Made by a program: the position numbers and the translations under genes. This document shows, piece after piece, positions 62,276 through 64,000 of a stretch of DNA of 64,000 nucleotides (positions are counted from its first letter, which is position 1; each line of letters opens with the position of its first letter). Below the pieces are notes generated by a model, which searched no databases, had not been told where the DNA came from, and saw only the letters and a list, made by a program, of their open reading frames with translations. Origin of the DNA: Chaetorhynchus papuensis (lineage: Eukaryota; Chordata; Aves; Passeriformes; Rhipiduridae); the NCBI GenBank assembly GCA_013396525.1, contig VWYX01000207.1:258564-322563 (forward strand). Reading direction: 5' to 3'.

Positions 62276-63890
62276 TTTCACTTGGCACCACCAAGTTAAT
62301 TTTGTGGTTTTGTGTTTTCCCTATATGATACCACAACTTCAACAAGGGAGCTATGTCTGAAAGGCAGAAAGTGGCCTACAGCCACAAGCTTGCTCCAGTG
62401 CTGCTGACTTGCTCTTTCATATCACTTTGTGTGTTGTTTTGCATCTGCTGGGCTGAGGTAAGGGGCAGTACCAGAAAAGCCAAAAAGTGGCTGTAGGTGG
62501 TCTGGTGGTAAATCTAAATAAATGACTTGTGGACCACAATTAATAAAAGCCAGCCTGAAATAGTGGTACAGCACTTCTCTGAGGCAGTTGCAGAGCAGCC
62601 CTTGCACATCCCTTTCCCCTTGTTTTTCTTCTGTGTACATTGGCCCCTCTGTTGGCTCCAGACATGAAGATCAGTGTTTGCACTTGGTGAACTTGGCTTG
62701 GGTTTGCTCTCTCTCCAAGTTTTCGTAGAAGCCAAGGCCTCTTGAAGGTCTTAAAGATCTTTGCGAATGATAAACGACATGCTTTGTTTCAGTACTCTGT
62801 TGTCTTGAGCCCAGAACACAGTTTGCAGGTTTCTTGAGTTCCTGTAGATGGCAACTGCAGGACAGTTGTCCTCGGCTCTAAAATAACATCTAAATGGTGA
62901 GATTTAAGCTCAGGGAGTCAGGAACAGGAAGGGTCCTCCCAATTGAAACTAATTGGATCCATTCTCCGATATCCGTGCCTGTTTCCAAAAGGGTATAATG
63001 ATTCCAGCCAGACTGTTTGCTCAGTGTCAGTCTGAATTTAACTTTATGCTACTTCGCTTTATTTTAATTTGACATTATTTTCATGTTTATTTTACCTAAT
63101 AAGTGAATCATTTAACTATAAAAGACTCATTTTGGAGGGTTAAGGGTGGAATCTGGAATGGGTGAAGCTTGGAATAACCACTGACCTGCTCGATTATGCT
63201 GGAGTAGGGCATGAACAATGATGTCACGTCAGGGAGGCAAGCCAGACACGTAGGGGTGAGCAGGCCTGCCATTCTCTCTTCCTCATCATTGGAAATGCCA
63301 GTAGACTTGCTTGGAGGACAGATACAGTTGAGTTTGTGATAAAGACACACTGAACTCTCCACCAATCAGAACACATTGATGTTATTGTTGAATTTTACTT
63401 TGACGAATGGATTCTAAGAGAAAACTAACGGCATTTGTACCATGAAAATACCATTTCACTCAATCTGCAATATCATGATACAAATGAAATATGAGGGATA
63501 CACAGTATGTGATTCAGAAAGTGTGCTGTGAAACCGGGAAACTGTTTTTGAAAACTGGGCTCTTTCATCATTTCTCAGACTATCTTCCAATATAAGTTGT
63601 CAGTTCTTTAACAATGAATTGAGCTATTCCTGATTTATGCTGTTCTGAAGGTATAATTTAGTAAAAGATACATTAATGTCTCGTGACTTAGAGGGAATTG
63701 TTTCCTTTGTTCTCACTTGAGGTGGGATTTATCTTGTATAACTTTAGAAAGCTACACTGAGGATGCTCACCCAGGCATCTATTATAAGCAAAGGAAAGAA
63801 ATCGGATCCCATGGGGATTGCTTAATGTAGTCTGGTTTTGTTATCTATGTCTGGAAGAGATACATCATGGGTTTAAAATGCTGCTACCCC

Positions 63891-64000
63891 TGAGAGAGCT
63901 GGGGTGGTTCTGCTGGGAGAAGAGAAGGCTCCAATTTATTTGGCCTTTCAATACCTAAAGAGGGCTAATAAGAATAATGGAGAAAGGCTTTTTACCAGTG
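63891..64000 (+). mobile_element. CR1 LINE fragment running off the window end
   Basis: tgagagagctggggtggttc, gagaagagaaggctcc, tttcaatacctaaagagggc. This is a CR1 3' region in sense orientation, cut by the window edge. Confidence 0.88.

Larger units (their letters stand above)
48098..64000. other. Intergenic distal half: repeat-rich, no gene recognised
   Basis: Seven CR1 pieces fall in this stretch (48.65, 51.30, 54.06, 55.59, 60.17, 61.98 and 63.89 kb). It also holds TTTTC and TTTC/CCTT microsatellites and one assembly gap. Between them the sequence is ordinary AT-rich DNA, plus an unidentified moderately GC-rich stretch at about 51.79-52.40 kb. Open frames of up to 139 codons (49749-50168, + strand) resemble no protein I know. 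No RUNX2 exon was found on the - strand. Confidence 0.6.

Noticed and set aside
31600..64000. RUNX2 3' exons on the - strand
   Set aside because: Expected from synteny, but no RUNX2-like coding sequence was recognised in the window.
1..64000. tRNA, rRNA, CRISPR array or bacterial operon
   Set aside because: No cloverleaf with A/B boxes, no regularly spaced direct repeats and no compact gene arrangement were seen. The intron-exon structure is vertebrate.

Overview
The window looks like bird nuclear DNA: long AT-leaning non-coding sequence, many CR1 LINE 3' ends in both orientations, and a solo LTR of a type I recall from passerine genomes. I cannot name the species. There is one protein-coding gene. 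No bacterial, phage or CRISPR content is present, and I found no credible new multi-gene system.

The gene is the 3' part of CLIC5 (chloride intracellular channel 5) on the + strand. Five coding exons sit at 7518-7627, 7968-8093, 9418-9524, 28472-28653 and 30900-31067. They total 693 bp, which is 230 codons plus the TAA stop, and all phases join. Added to the 21 residues of the usual CLIC5A first exon, this gives 251 aa, the normal CLIC5A length. The first exon and the promoter(s) lie 5' of the window. Bases 1-7517 are therefore intron 1 (or the sequence between alternative first exons). Intron 4 is about 19 kb.

Downstream of 31067 are the CLIC5 3' UTR and then about 30 kb in which I see no gene. 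From known vertebrate synteny (RUNX2 and CLIC5 converge tail to tail in human) this is probably the CLIC5-RUNX2 interval, but no RUNX2 exon is visible. It holds most of the CR1 copies (48.6-64 kb), the solo LTR at 47520-48097 with a 5-bp target duplication, decayed ancient repeats, simple repeats, and an assembly gap (57636-57947) inside a polypyrimidine microsatellite.

The regulatory candidates are motif-level only: three CTCF-like sites (13.26, 36.72 and 47.18 kb, the last two convergent), a palindromic kappaB-like site at 36.58 kb, and stretches with a conserved-element look at 13.5, 14.7 and 45.1 kb.
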